Assembly: GCA_942486035.1 (NCBI GenBank)
Contig: CALNXK010000320.1
Coordinates: 177,001-241,000 of the forward strand
DNA: 64,000 nucleotides
Direction: 5' to 3'
Source: Porites lobata
Lineage: Eukaryota > Cnidaria > Anthozoa > Scleractinia > Poritidae
The stretch's first letter is position 1. Every line of letters starts with the position of its first letter. Both the position numbers and the translations under genes were made by a program. This document shows positions 23,966-36,048 of the stretch, piece after piece. A model generated the notes under the pieces. It had not been told where the DNA came from. It saw nothing but the letters and a program-made list of their open reading frames with translations, and did no database searches.

Positions 23966-24379
23966 CTCCCGGGGGGGCACTCCCATATGAAACAGACGGG
24001 GATGCTCGTCAGAAATTTTGAATTTAACCCCTAAAGGAGACCATCAGGGCGTGGCTCAAGCTTTTTGTGACCCCTAAAGGAGACCAATCTAGGCGTGGCT
24101 TAAGCAAATTTTGACCCGTAAAAGAGACTGCTTAAAAACACACAAATACGACAGGCAATGAGTTTTAATCATCAAATGCTTTTATCTAAAAGTAGTTTTT
24201 TAAAGCATTGTCATAAATCTCAAGTTCTTCGCGGAACCCTAAACGAGACCTTGGCGGCCTAAAATATTGGCACTTTGCCCGGAACACCCTAAGTGAGACC
24301 AAAATCCAAAATTTACACCCCTAAGCGAGACGACGAGCATCCCTGTCTGTTTCATATGGGAGTCCCCACCCCCCGGGGC
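23966..24379. mobile_element. MITE with about 43-bp inverted ends, GGCACTCCCATATGAAACAG
   Basis: The left end (GGGGGGGCACTCCCATATGA, then the block to gatgctcgtc) is mirrored by gacgagcatccctgtctg to TCATATGGGAGTCCCC. The interior repeats 'cccctaaaggagacc' several times. Related in its ends to the GGGGTACTCCC family. Confidence 0.75.
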
Positions 24380-24936
24380 TTTTTTCAGATCAGATTGGAA
24401 ACCCCCTCCATAATAAGGCAATCAGGTCAAGCATTTTCTACATAAATTTTATTACTTTCTTTACTACAGATGAGTACATTGATTTATAGTACTTCAAAGT
24501 CAATTAAGGTCCCTTTAAATAGCCTGCTTACTATACAAAAACTCTACTACTCGGAGTAGTGTACATTTAAGTAAATTCTCTCTGCAAAAACTTAAAAAAT
24601 GTATTTATACCCAAAAGGATGTACTGCCAGTGGCTTTACTGGTTACAGTTTATCATCAAGGAAAAATTTCAATGTACAGCCAGGGCTGTCACTAAAGGCA
24701 TGGGATTTCTGTCTACACCTCTGGGCATGAACCTGTAGGTTACTTTCTCAGAAAACTAAAGGAGAATAGAATAAAAAAAGCCTCTTTGCTGTTCAATTCC
24801 CCCCAACCAGGCAACTTGAAATCTAAGTGACAGCCACATTTACAGTGTAAACAACAACAGTCCTATTCAGGACTACGTTCACCCGGACGATCAAACTCAA
24901 CCTTTTGAAATGACTCCCGGGTTCAAACCTTTCACA

Positions 24937-25462
24937 GTGTGACTACTGTAACTGGGGCCTCTTAGACAAAGTTGGCAAATCAGATTACAGGAAAATAACA
25001 GTGCATTCCAAGAAAGTTGGTTGAGAGCCAATCACCAGCTCATAAAAAAACAGTAAGTTACTCCAAGCACAAAATTTACATATTGATAGCAAACGTTTTT
25101 CAAGAAAGCAAAATGTTTCACCAGACAACATCATTCTATTCGAAACTTTACAAACAACATCCAGGAGACACTGACACCTTGCCACGCTTTGCAATAACAT
25201 CACAACCTCAAGTCAAACATTTAACTAACATTTACATTTTTTGCCCGCCTCAATCACTCTAGCAGACCTCTGAGGAAACACTGGCTTTCTTCAGTGGGTT
25301 CAAAAGGTCAGGTACATAGGTTCTAATAATATTGGTTGATTTTGACCCATTTTTTTCTTTTGATTATGATTGACAACTAACTTTCTTGGAATGTATTGTT
25401 TTTTCCTGTACTCCGATTGGTCAGCTTTGTCTAGGTGGCCCCGGTTATAGTAGTCCCACTGT
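24937..25462. repeat. Foldback element, arms about 97 bp, near the RNF7 3' end
   Basis: The left arm 24937-25033 (contains attccaagaaagttgg) is mirrored at 25366-25462 (contains ctaactttcttggaat) with scattered mismatches. The spacer of about 330 bases has no coding frame. It ends about 220 bp beyond the RNF7 stop codon, so it may be transcribed in that 3' UTR. Confidence 0.7.
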
Positions 25463-25681
25463 AAAATTACTGGGAGTAAGAACAGTGTCTTTTAGGGACT
25501 GTCAGTAGTTAAGTGAGGTCTTCATGGTAAGAAAATCATCTGCCATTAATGCAACTCTCCTGTAATATATCTCCTGACTTGCAGCAGACAACCGAACTGC
25601 AGTCATCTATCCATTGCTCACATTCACTAAGAATTTGAGTGCAAATCCAATGGCTTTTACAATAGTTTTGGTGAGAAGATA

Positions 25682-28600
25682 TCAACGGCCAATCCTTTGT
25701 ACGACCCACTCCTGCTGACACAATGGACATCTGTTGTTTTGCACAACCCACAATTGCATACAGCAGTTATGGAATGAGTGATTGCATTCTCCCCACACAA
25801 CTGAAATGGGCAAACAGAATAGTCAGAAGTCAGTTTAACTTGCTGAGGAGCATAATTGAGGGAGGAGGGCAGGGGTTGATAAATTTTTTAAGAGTGAGTG
25901 TCAACCCTTTCATTTCTACTGGTGGCTGATGAAAAAAACACAAAAATGGCTGATTTCCTTTTGTAGAATCCTACGAAATGAAGAGTACCATTCAAAAGTT
26001 CTGTCAAGACGATTTCATTTGAATAGTAACAACATAGGATTTCATCCAAAGAACTCATTTTTGCTTTCCTCTAAAGAACTTATTTTAACCCTCGCCTGGT
26101 GGCTCCGGCTAAAATGAGTCTGAATCAGGCCCAAAACATAACTGTGCCACAAACATAAACTCTATTGTTTTCTTATTATTGAATGATGTCAATATTCTTG
26201 TCTAATTATTCAAATATTATTGGATGATTGACAATTATATTACAAAACAGAAGTAAAGGCACTTCTGTTTTGATAGAGAAATTTTTGGAAACATTTTGAT
26301 TCTAACACCTGGTAACATTTTTGCATAGCCTGCATAGCTGGCAATTTTGTTAGTGAAACACAATTAAGTAGCAAAGCTACAAGAGGATTTTGGGAAGAGG
26401 CTATTTTTCTTGCAGCTACACCACTCGTTTATCCACCCACCTACAATACAGCCCGCTAAACAGGCTACTTTTTTTGCAAACTGATGAGACTGAAAACAAT
26501 CAATTTTTTCGCAGTCATTCAACTTCTGTGATAGTCAAGAGAAAAAGGTAAAGCTGCTTTAAGTTTGAAAATGAAGAGTGAGACGGGAGAGGTACTTTGC
26601 ACTTTGTGCCCTGCAAGCAGACATATTTTTGACTGTAAAAATTACTATTTTCCTGTCTCATCACTCGACATACACCTCCTACATATCATGGTCAATCACC
26701 AACAAAATCATTTGTCAGGGTATATTTCCTTGGGGGCCCTGGGGGCAGGGGGGCAGGGTACTCCCTTATTGAGTAATTTAAGTATGTGCCGCCCCAAAGG
26801 GTATGGTTTTTGCACCTATCTGGTCTGAAAATGGGTATACATTTTGCCTATTTTGGTCTGCAATCAGATATGTTTTTCGAGGGAACTACATCAGTGTATG
26901 AACATATTATTTTGTTGTCTCAATTCCAGATGAATAAGAAAGAAAAAGAAATATGTGAATTTGCAATGCATTTTAAGAAATCTTTTTGTTTACGTCGTAA
27001 TCTAAGTAATGGTGACATAATTTCTGCCTATAGGTCAGGTTTAAAATGGGTATGGATTTTAGACAGCGGCTCTGACAATGGGTGTGGGAAACGACATTTT
27101 TTGGTGTGAAATAGGGTCAGAGAACTGGGTGGCACACCCCCGCTAAGAACCCCCAGGAGTACCCCCCTCCCTCTAGGCTTGGGGGATTATTAATACAGGG
27201 TTACTTTCTGGAGCAACACATTACATACCAACACACTCCTCTTGTTTGTTGTCTGATTGACATCGAAGACAAGCATCTATACAAAGTAAATAAGGAATTG
27301 CTATTTAGTTCCAGAAAAAAATTGACTGCATGGAGGAAAGATAAGCTTAATGTGCCTTTGAAACTTATTGCTATTGATATGAAACTAAAAATAATTTAAG
27401 ATGAGAAACTAACATGCGTGTACAACTATACAAGGGGCTGTGAAGGAAGCAAACCTCACAATCCATCCAAATGTAAAGAGTTACGCATAGATTTCTTACA
27501 GTATAAGCCCTCCGGCCTACCTCCCTTACAGATGTCAGGCAGTATTATAGAGCAGGTGCCATCTTATAAGTTGCTCGGTGTCCATCTGTCGCACAATTTA
27601 TCGTGGTCTATTCACTGCGACTATATTGTGAAGAGAGCACGCAAGCGTCTCTACGTTTTGAGTGTCTTAATGAAATCAGGCCTCCCACCGGCTGATCTCA
27701 TTCAGGTTGAATTGGTTTGACTCAGAGGCCATGAGGGCAAGAGGAAAATTGTTTTAGTAAAATCCAACTAGTTGGTCAAAAAAATCGAGAATAAAAAACT
27801 TTTAGCTAGTTAAAGATAGACTTTAATCCTTCTTTGCCGCCAAAAAGCGCGCACTTTCGCTACTAGTGGGCTATAACATAATAGCCGAGTAGAAGCTCAA
27901 CCGATGAGAATGCAGCATTGATAATAGACCACTAGCTGGATTTTACTAAAGAAGAATACTTCGACGTGGGCAACAGGTATTTATTAATAATAGAATATAA
28001 CCAAAAAAAGCTGAGTTTTTACAGAAACTCATAAGGGGTTAACCCATTATGGGTTTGGTTTTTACTAACAAGACTAGAAATTCGGCAGGAACCAATGTGA
28101 CATAATTTTAATAAGCTTAAGCATATACGCCAAGCTTTTCATGGTCAGTCAGTCACGTTTCAGATTGTTGGGTGATAAAGGGCAGTTCGCTCCCACAGAT
28201 GCATGCCGGAAATATAACAAAAATTGTCCAGTTAACAGGGAAGTTTTACGACTGCACTGTGTCTTTAACTGCTACTTGATATAATATTTATTTTCATAGC
28301 AGTTGAATGCACTTTTTTGTTCACTTTCATTTTTTATATTAAGCCTTAATAATTCCCAACAAGCGTTTCCAAAACTTTTTGGAGGGGATCCCCATTCATA
28401 GACCACCGCTCTAACATAAAAATATGATTCATTTCACCTATTTCAATTCATAAAAAACAAGCTTAAGCTTAAATTTTAAATTTTAACAAGCGGAAAAACT
28501 TCAGTGATTTTAATCTTTTTGCATTGCTTACCCATGACCTGTACTCGACAAATAGCACATGTATCACACTCTACATCCCAAGACCACATGGCTACAGCAT

Positions 28601-28691
28601 TCCACTTTTTAAGTGTGAACATTTTCTGTCCTCCTTGGTCTTTAGATGGGGTGCTTTCTTCCATCACAACGTCTTGTTCCCCGGCCGCCAT
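25682..28691 (-). CDS. RNF7: RNF7/RBX2 RING-box protein (3 coding exons)
   Basis: Coding exons, minus strand: 28532-28691, 27229-27276, 25682-25800; GT/AG borders and phases close, giving 108 residues (human RNF7 113). After a short variable N-terminus come KMFTLKKWNAVAMWSWDV and CDTCAICRVQVMD, then ACLRC, WGECNHSFHNCCM and NNRCPLCQQEWVVQRIG. All zinc-ligand Cys/His of the RING-H2 box are present. Known role: catalytic RING subunit, chiefly with CUL5, recruiting E2s for ubiquitin and NEDD8 transfer. I chose the ATG at 28689-28691 (AAAATGGCGG context) over an in-frame TTG just upstream. A LINE fragment and a MITE lie in intron 1, and a hAT-like MITE in intron 2. It is head-to-head with the scramblase gene. 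Confidence 0.95.
26737..27177. mobile_element. hAT-like MITE, GGGTACTCCC family, copy 2 (RNF7 intron 2)
   Basis: Terminal GGGTACTCCC and mirrored GGAGTACCCCCC are flanked by an exact 8-bp duplication CTTGGGGG (26729-26736, 27178-27185). The right duplication ends about 45 bp from the RNF7 exon 2 splice donor. Confidence 0.75.
27466..27717 (+). pseudogene. LINE reverse-transcriptase fragment in RNF7 intron 1
   Basis: An open frame with the typical late-RT signature KCKELRIDFLQYKP, SYKLLGVHLSHNLSW and RLYVLSVLMKSGLPPADLI, known from CR1/L2-like elements. Truncated at both ends, no catalytic YxDD segment visible. Orientation is opposite to RNF7. Confidence 0.75.
27753..27950. mobile_element. 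MITE with TTTAGTAAAATCCAACTAGT ends (RNF7 intron 1)
   Basis: tttagtaaaatccaactagt is mirrored by actagctggattttactaaa. About 200 bp, non-coding, inserted just after the LINE fragment. Confidence 0.7.
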
Positions 28692-29032
28692 TTTAACCAA
28701 AGAGCCACACTTGACAACGGCAAAAAAATCCCCACTATACCCTGTACGGGGTAATGCTTAAAATTTCATCAAGTCACGAAAACTTCTTTTTTTCAAAGTA
28801 GTGAATCCCTCAGTAAAACTTCGATTAATAACTAAAATTTGTAGGGCCTTGAGTGATTTCAATACAATATTAGTGCTTTGCAATTTCAAACACTTAGAAA
28901 GCAGGCTTAGAAAGCATTTATCAATCAAAGGGCATGTACCAACTTACTAGGGGTAGGAGAGTAATTTTGTTTTTCATAGCGAGGCACAAACACCTGAGAA
29001 CCAGAAGCCGTTTCCTCGTTGTGAAGCGAAAC
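28692..29032. promoter_or_regulatory. Shared upstream region of RNF7 and the scramblase
   Basis: Divergent start codons are 341 bp apart; both 5' UTRs and core promoters must fit in or near this interval. No recognisable TATA box or repeat. Confidence 0.4.
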
Positions 29033-32000
29033 ATGGCACAGCCTCAGGGGTATGGCTATCCTCCTCCTGTAGAAAATAACGCTCAGTATCCTCCTCCTCA
29101 ACAGCCTTACGGTGGATATCCACCACCGCAGGCCGGTTATCCATCGCCTCACGCTGGATATCCACCAAATCAACAGCCTGGCGTTGGATTTGCTCCGGCT
29201 CAACCTGGGTATGGTGCTCCCGTCAGCCAACAACCTGGTAAATATTTGATTATTTTTCGCAGTTTTTGAGTTCTTACTCCGCTTTGATTTCTAATATACT
29301 CCCTTTTAATTAATATATTTCGGTCTGGCTGCTACCAGAAAAATCGTGTTGATAAAATCGCACAATCGGTTAAGCTTACTTCTTCGGATTTCCGCTTCTT
29401 TACGAAAGCATCCCATTCGAATCCCTTTCGCGGGTATTTTTTTTTAAAATTTAGCTCAGCCCTTAAACCCTGCTACAAAACTGATTTTCGGTGTTTTATT
29501 ATTCATTTTTATTAAACGTTGCTGTAATATGGCGGTTTAAAATGTGACAGACCATGTGTTTTCGATCGGATCGATCTTTGTCCATGTTCGTTTTAACTCG
29601 CTTGGACAGAACAGATGTTTACTATGTTCAAAATCTTAAAATTTTCTTTCCTGATTAGGTTACCCTGCTCCCGGTGGCCAGGGACAAATTAATTGGATGC
29701 AAGCTCCACCAGTTCCAGAAAACTGCCCCCCAGGGTTGGAGTATCTCACGCAAATAGACCAACTTTTGATAAAACAACAAGTTGAGCTGCTCGAAGGTAC
29801 GTGTTTACACGATTACTGTTTCAAGTGGTTACGTCACTTTCTTAAAATTTTAGTTCCTAACAAAAAATTTAAACTTATTCGTTTCACGGCTTTACCTTTG
29901 ACCTTTTTTTTTGGCAGCATTCACTGGCTTTGAAACGAACAATAAGTACAAGATTTTAAACAGCATGGGTCAACAAGTTTTCTTCGCGGCAGAGGGTGAG
30001 TAATTTCTCAAATTTGCATTCGTTGCTTGCTGATAAATATAAGCTTAAGCTTAGATTGAAGTTTTCTAAGAAGATTGTCAAGTACTGTGACATACGTGAC
30101 TAAAATTTGTTGAATTGGCCATTATTTTGCCGGACTTTATAAGTGTTTGGCAGGTAATAAGTTTCTATTATGAGATTACAATGCGTGATATTAACACCCC
30201 TCGTACGTAATTGGGTGGTTTAGCTCTATTTGCGCATTCAAAACATAAATTAAAACGGCTCGGCTAATACATGGTGTATTGTACAGATAAACACACTCTC
30301 TTTTATCAGGAGCCAATTAGCTTTTGCTTCTATCTGTCTTTTATAAAGAAACTCACCCTCATAATTTTAATATTTTTTAAAACCTTAAACATGATATGCC
30401 GTACACTCTTTTTTTTTTATAAGAATATTGTCTTCCCGGGCCAGGCTGAATATTCTTATTTTTCCGCCGATTTTAGGCTGTAAATATTCTTGTATTATTC
30501 TTAATAATAGCTTATGACATTTCCGTTTTAGAATATATTAAGGTATCAATTATAGTTTTGTTAAATATAGTTAGCTAGTTTTGCCTTTTAAAGAAAGGAA
30601 TAAATTGAAAACGTATATTTGTATTGTATTTACAGATTTTCACCACATGAAATTATATCCTTTTTAAAATCTCAGCCTGGTGTCTATTCTTAAAGTATTC
30701 TTAAGATTTCACAAATTTCAGCCTCGATATTCTTATAAAATATATTCTTATAGAAAAAAAAGAGTGTAACTTAGATTTGGACTAATAGAACCTGTTCACG
30801 TAACGTTACGATGGCTATTTGGTGTTCCAAAACAATGAAATGGCAGTCATGCTGACATACCAAGAAATTCCTAAGGGAGTTAAACTCTTTTCTCATGTAA
30901 ACACTTTCTTTTGTTCCAATAAATTTGCATAAATGCTGGCCATGGACAGAGTGAATAGTCTATATTGGACTTCTGTCCTCAGATGTTCAAAGTTTGCATA
31001 ATGTTTTCCACTTAATAATTTGCTTGCTATGTAGTGGATAAGAACAGGAAGAGGTAGGAGGTACATGCACCCATATATGGGCTATACAGGCACATGTCTA
31101 TGCACTGCTCAACAAGGCATGCTTTTTGCCTTGCTGACTCTGGAATAGGATATATTAGTCACCCTTTATCTCTGGAAGAGATGTATATTTTTCTTCAGTT
31201 TGTCTCTGGAATGGGCTCAATTTTAGCCCGGGAACAGGATTCCTAATGGAACAAGGGAACATGCATGGTAGTAAGGGTGGCGCAGTTGTGAGAGCGGTCG
31301 CCTCCCACCAATGTGGCCTGCGTTCAAATCCTGGCATCTATAGATGCCATGTGGGTTGAGTTTGTTGTTGCAGGTGCGAGAGGTTTTTCTCTGGGTACTC
31401 TTGTTTTCCCCTCTCAGACATATTTTCCAAATTCCAATTCAACCAGGAATCAGGTAAATGAAGAACCACTACATGGTTGTCCTACCTCCAAATCGTTATT
31501 TAAATATTTATTTTATTTATTTATTTGGGTCACAAATTCATCTCCTTTTTTCTAGAAGACATCCAAAGACTCAGTGGCACACTGACCTGCATAGTAAATT
31601 TAAGGGATAAGTATGAGGGAAAGTCCTATTGCATTATCCATTTGATAGACTGAAATTTATCTAGTGGATATGTAGCACTATCTATCTTTTGAGCACCTAA
31701 AACTTGATCAATAATCCATTTGCCTATGCCTAACTCCTTTTTGTATAAATCATTAGACACTGATTGTTGTACTCGACAATTCTGTGGCCCTTCCAGACCA
31801 TTTGAGATGAAAATCTTAGACAACTTACAGCGTGAAGTCATTCATTTATCTCGACCTCTCCGATGCTCATCTTGTTGGTTTCCCTGTTGCTTGCAAGAGA
31901 TTGAAATACAGTCACCACCTGGGACAGTTCTTGGCTATTGCTCTCAATCGTGAGAAACGTCCTTGTTTAATACTGTGACTAGGGCCCAAAAATCTCCATA

Positions 32001-35000
32001 GCCCAACTTGTGGGGGGCTAGTTTTGGGGACAAGCAAAAAAAGTGCCAGCTTGCCTTAATTAAGCTTTTGCACCCATGAAACAAAAAACAGTGCTTGCAT
32101 ACTTTTAAACAGACAAAATATCAAACGAACATGTGTTTACCAGCATTTTGTGTTGAAGATTCATCTTTTTATGTTGATAATTAGTTTTTTCGTTTAATAA
32201 ATTTTGAATGCCATACATCAATAATGTTGCGCAGCATACAATTAAACAATGCTTTACTGAATAGGTGAAAAATAAATGGATAGATTTTCTGATTAAATCA
32301 GCTTTTCCGCTATGATCTTTTCAGGTGGTCGATATGCATTCCAAAGTTTGAAATTCAGAATGCCGCAAGAGAGACTGTCTTGAAGATTGAAGGGCCTTTC
32401 TGCCAGTGTAATATCTGTGGAGATGTTGAATTCCATGTAAGGATTATATTTTCCCACCCAACTCATCCATGCATATGTTACTAGTAGGGAACACACTGAG
32501 CTGGTTGGAATAGTTCTGATCAGCAGTGGAATATTGTTCCTTTTAAAAATGCAGTGTACCCATCTGGATGGCTGTAATTCTGACCAATGGAGAACACTAA
32601 AGAGTTGCGTCATTCAGTCTTTTTAATTCCTAGAATTCAATAATGAGATATTATGAGAATCATTAATCTCTCTTCTAATTAATACAACAGAACATAGTGT
32701 TGTCATGTATTGACCCACAGAACAGTGTACACTATGTCTTAGTGTATGAATGTTTCAATCATTTAAATTTCAACTTCGTCATGTGTTTTGGTTTGTCTTA
32801 GGTTTTGTCAGCCGACGGCCAAAACCAAGTAGGCAAGATTTCAAAACAGTGGAGTGGACTTGTTAAGGAGGCATTTACTGATACAGATAATTTTGGAATC
32901 ACGTGTAAGTCAAGACCTTGTTAGAAAGCAGACAAACAAATAAGTTACTCTTCTTTCCAGGATGAAGGGCTATAATATAAATATACACATTGAGCCATCT
33001 TTTAGAAAGTGCAGTAAGTACACAGGGTCCGAAATTAACTACGAGCGCCAACTGGCAATCAAGTATAAATTTTTGGTCGCCAGAGGGCAAATTGTGGTTG
33101 CCAAAAATTCCCCCTCCCTTTTTTTCAAATAAAAAATGCATGGTATGGACGTTTTTGTGCTCAAAAATTGCACTACTTCCGCTCCCAAGCAACCGTACGT
33201 GTACGAGTGAAGTCTTATTTTTCCACAAATTACAGAAAGCTGTCTGCCACGACTGCACTGATCATATCAAAACTCTATTTTCTTCCGATAACTACCACGA
33301 AACATAGCTGCCATGTTGCTTGTACCAGGCCACAACTGTGCCACATTACTCGTACCAGTCCACAAAGTATATAATGTACTTACTGTATTTCAGCTGAAAA
33401 CAACATGGCGGCTTGAAACGTTCAACTCGTTTTGATCGTAGCTGTTGTGGAGGTATTATTACAGGAAGATTAATAAAAAAATATCAGCAGGACAAAAAGT
33501 AAGACACCTGTTGGCAAATAGGGACAAGGTTTCAATTCTTAATCAGCTTCTCCGAACGTTTATGTCCACAATAACAACCAACTATACAAGTCGCTAGCTG
33601 GCGACCCGCTATGAAATTCTGGTCGCCAGGACTAAATTTTTAGTCGCATTGGCGACCAGGAAGGCGCAATTTCGGACCCTGGTACAGTGGTGGATCCAGG
33701 GCGCCTGCCCCCCCCTTTTCCCCTTATTTTTGAACCAAATTGAGGGCCAAAGGGCTGGAAAAAAATTCCTGGGAGACCGAGCCCCCCCTTATCTAAGGGT
33801 CTGGATGACTGCCTGCCCCCCTTATCTCAAGGTCTGGATCCGGCACTGCAGTAATGTTGAGGAAAATGGCCTTTTAACCTTTTAGCTCTAACAACATTGA
33901 AACCCAAGGGGGGGGGGGGGTTACTCAACAAAGTTTTAGACTCTGACCAGACCAACCCCTTACCCTTTTATAGACCATTAATATATAACCTTCTATCAAC
34001 TAATGGTGCCATGAAAAGCTGGTACCCCTTTTGGGTGGAGCCTTCCTGTATAGGCCATTGTAGGGAGTACCATCCTGGGATTAACATAGCTGTCTAAGGC
34101 TGCAACCCTGTTCAGTTGAAGCTCTATCAGTGTCATCTGGATTTTTTTCCATCTAGTATTATTCCTGCTGCACCTTGTTGTTAGTTAAGTACTTGTATTA
34201 AATTTTATTTTCCTTTGCTTTTGGAGTTAGATGGAAATGTACAATAATGACTTTGAAAAAAAGGAAACTCAATAATAACTGACCAACAAATGAATTAATA
34301 ATGTACATTGTTTTTAATTTCTTGATTAGATACCTCACATATCCTCTGTTGATGCCCATGCTAGCATTTTCGCCTATGGTCCCTTCTTTTAATATTGTTG
34401 CAGTTACTTTTAAAATGTCAAGTACTGCATGTCACCTGTTTCTCTTACAGTAATGCTCCATAATCTGTGGTATCAAGTGTAAGGCGACTGTAAATGGACT
34501 TTCTTTATTTCAGTCATCTGTAGTCATCAATGGCCCTTAGTTTAGAGCGTTGCACTGGGAAACATATGAAACCAAAAGAATGTGGCAATATTAACTAAGT
34601 ATAATAATGTTGTCTGTGTATTTCTTATTGTGTTTAGTCCCCATGGATCTTGATGTCAAGATAAAAGGAGTTATACTTGGGGCATGTTTCCTCATTGTAA
34701 GTACAAACACTTGAATCAAACTTCTGTATCATCTGCTACATGGAATGTCCCTTGGTTGTAAGTTTTGTTTTCCTAAGTTTTATCTCTGCTGACTGAAACG
34801 ACAAAAGTAGACTTTTTGTTGCAACTTTTTCCAGGTTAAACACCCCTTGAAGACTTTTCTAAACTAGTATATTGAAAAATCCATGTCCTGGTTGTCTGGA
34901 ACTTCAGTTATTCACAGAGGTGTTAGATGGATTTCTTTACTTACAAAATGCCCAACAGTCTCTTATTTTTCATTTGAGTCCAGCACAGTAGATCAAGAGC

Positions 35001-36048
35001 ACTGGTGAGGCTTAGAGTGGTGAAGTTGCGAGGAACAAGGGCGAAAGCTTGAGCAAAGAAAAAACTTTTCTTCTCTCCACCCCCAATCTCCCCTCTTTTG
35101 TACCATTAATTCTCATTATCCGACTTTTTTGCTCGCCGGACGAGGCTCTGAGGAAAGACGGACGACTGCTCACACTCTACACGTTTCAGACACTTTTTAT
35201 TGCTGATCTTGATTATATATTTAACAGTTAATGAATGAGGCTGAGTATCTTATGAAGAATTATGGAGATCGAGGAGGGTGTTATCCGTCGAGGCCGTAGG
35301 CCGAGGCGGATAACACCCTCCGAGATCTCCATAATTCTTCATATGATACGAACGCCGAATTCAATAACTGTTTTATTATTCAATCAAAATAATTCCTAGT
35401 TTAAAAACATAGCTAAAACGTGCTTACCTCCATCGATCCATCGATGTTCAGTTCATCTTCGATAGTGTACGTTTAGGTTTGTCCAGCTCCGCAAATATTC
35501 TCCAAATAGCAGATGTCGCCCTTCGAGTTGTCCTCTTGCTGTTCTTGCCATGTTCTTAGCCATTTTTTCGCCTAGTTCTTACTCTTGAAACGAGTGAAAT
35601 GTCCGCCATTTTTTCAAGTTCACAACCAAAACAACTCAACCTCGTCCCCAGGTCTTCTCGGTCAACGGTGCCTTAACCTGCAAAAACGCTGCATTTTTGA
35701 CGTCATTTCCTCGTTAAAGTCCAATTTCTTCCAAATTTGGTCATCGGTAACTGGTTATGGTGAATTAAACGTGTGCTTTTAGCCAATCAGAATCGAGGAA
35801 ATATTTTGAATGAATAATAAATTACGTTACTTTTTATAAGTAGCTTTCAGATGATAATGACAGTCATTCATTGAACAGTAATGACTTTTTTTAGCCTTTA
35901 TTGTCTTAAGAAGCTTTATGACTTGCTTGTGATATCTAATATTGGCAGCTTAACAGACTTTGATCTCATCCCCAACTTTTTGTTTTCTTTTTTTCAGGAT
36001 TTCATGTTCTTTGAACAAACTCAAGGCCACGACAATGACCGCTTTTAA
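29033..36048 (+). CDS. PLSCR1: Phospholipid scramblase (8 coding exons)
   Basis: Coding exons: 29033-29237, 29659-29796, 29918-29995, 31757-31949, 32325-32436, 32802-32904, 34638-34696, 35998-36048; GT/AG borders and phases close, giving 312 residues. Exon 1 is a Pro/Gln/Tyr/Gly-rich N-terminus with PPPQ and AGYP-type repeats (potential SH3/WW ligands). Then NCPPGLEYLTQIDQLLIKQQ, TGFETNNKYKI, DTDCCTRQFCGPSRPF and LRCSSCWFPCCLQEIEIQ, the region of the palmitoylated cysteine cluster. The Ca2+-binding loop is DTDNFGITFPMDLDVKIK and the C-terminal helix is GVILGACFLIDFMFFE. Known role: Ca2+-dependent membrane and nuclear-shuttling proteins linked to lipid scrambling and signalling. The cysteine cluster is reduced relative to mammals. 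Paralogue assignment within PLSCR1-4 is not possible by eye. Confidence 0.95.
31270..31555 (+). mobile_element. tRNA-derived SINE in PLSCR intron 3
   Basis: The head contains an A-box-like segment (GGTGGCGCAGTTGTGAGAGC) and, 35-40 bases later, a B box (GCGTTCAAATCCTGG), the internal Pol III promoter of a tRNA. A non-tRNA body follows, ending in a TTTA-rich tail (about 31505-31535). It cannot fold as a full tRNA and is not a tRNA gene. Confidence 0.7.
33023..33681. mobile_element. hAT-like element, CAGGGTCCGAAATT ends (PLSCR intron 6)
   Basis: CAGGGTCCGAAATT is mirrored by AATTTCGGACCCTG. Subterminal regions repeat 'ctggcgacc/ggtcgccag' motifs on both sides. A 5-bp repeat GTACA flanks it (33018-33022, 33682-33686), although the right flank overlaps the next element. 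No transposase frame. Confidence 0.7.
33685..33848. mobile_element. MITE, CAGTGGTGGATCCAGG family, copy 2 (PLSCR intron 6)
   Basis: CAGTGGTGGATCCAGG start and GGTCTGGATCCGGCACTG end; internal 'gggctggaaaaaaattcct' block shared with 17222-17403. It abuts the preceding element. Confidence 0.75.
35222..35374. repeat. Palindromic element, arms about 65 bp (PLSCR intron 7)
   Basis: aattatggagatcgagga and gggtgttatccg on the left are mirrored by cggataacaccctccgag and atctccataattcttcat on the right. The spacer is about 20 bases. Weaker pairing extends to aacagtta...taactgtt at the edges. Confidence 0.7.

Noticed and set aside
31270..31345. Possible tRNA gene
   Set aside because: A and B boxes are present but the sequence cannot close an acceptor stem, and it continues into a SINE body.
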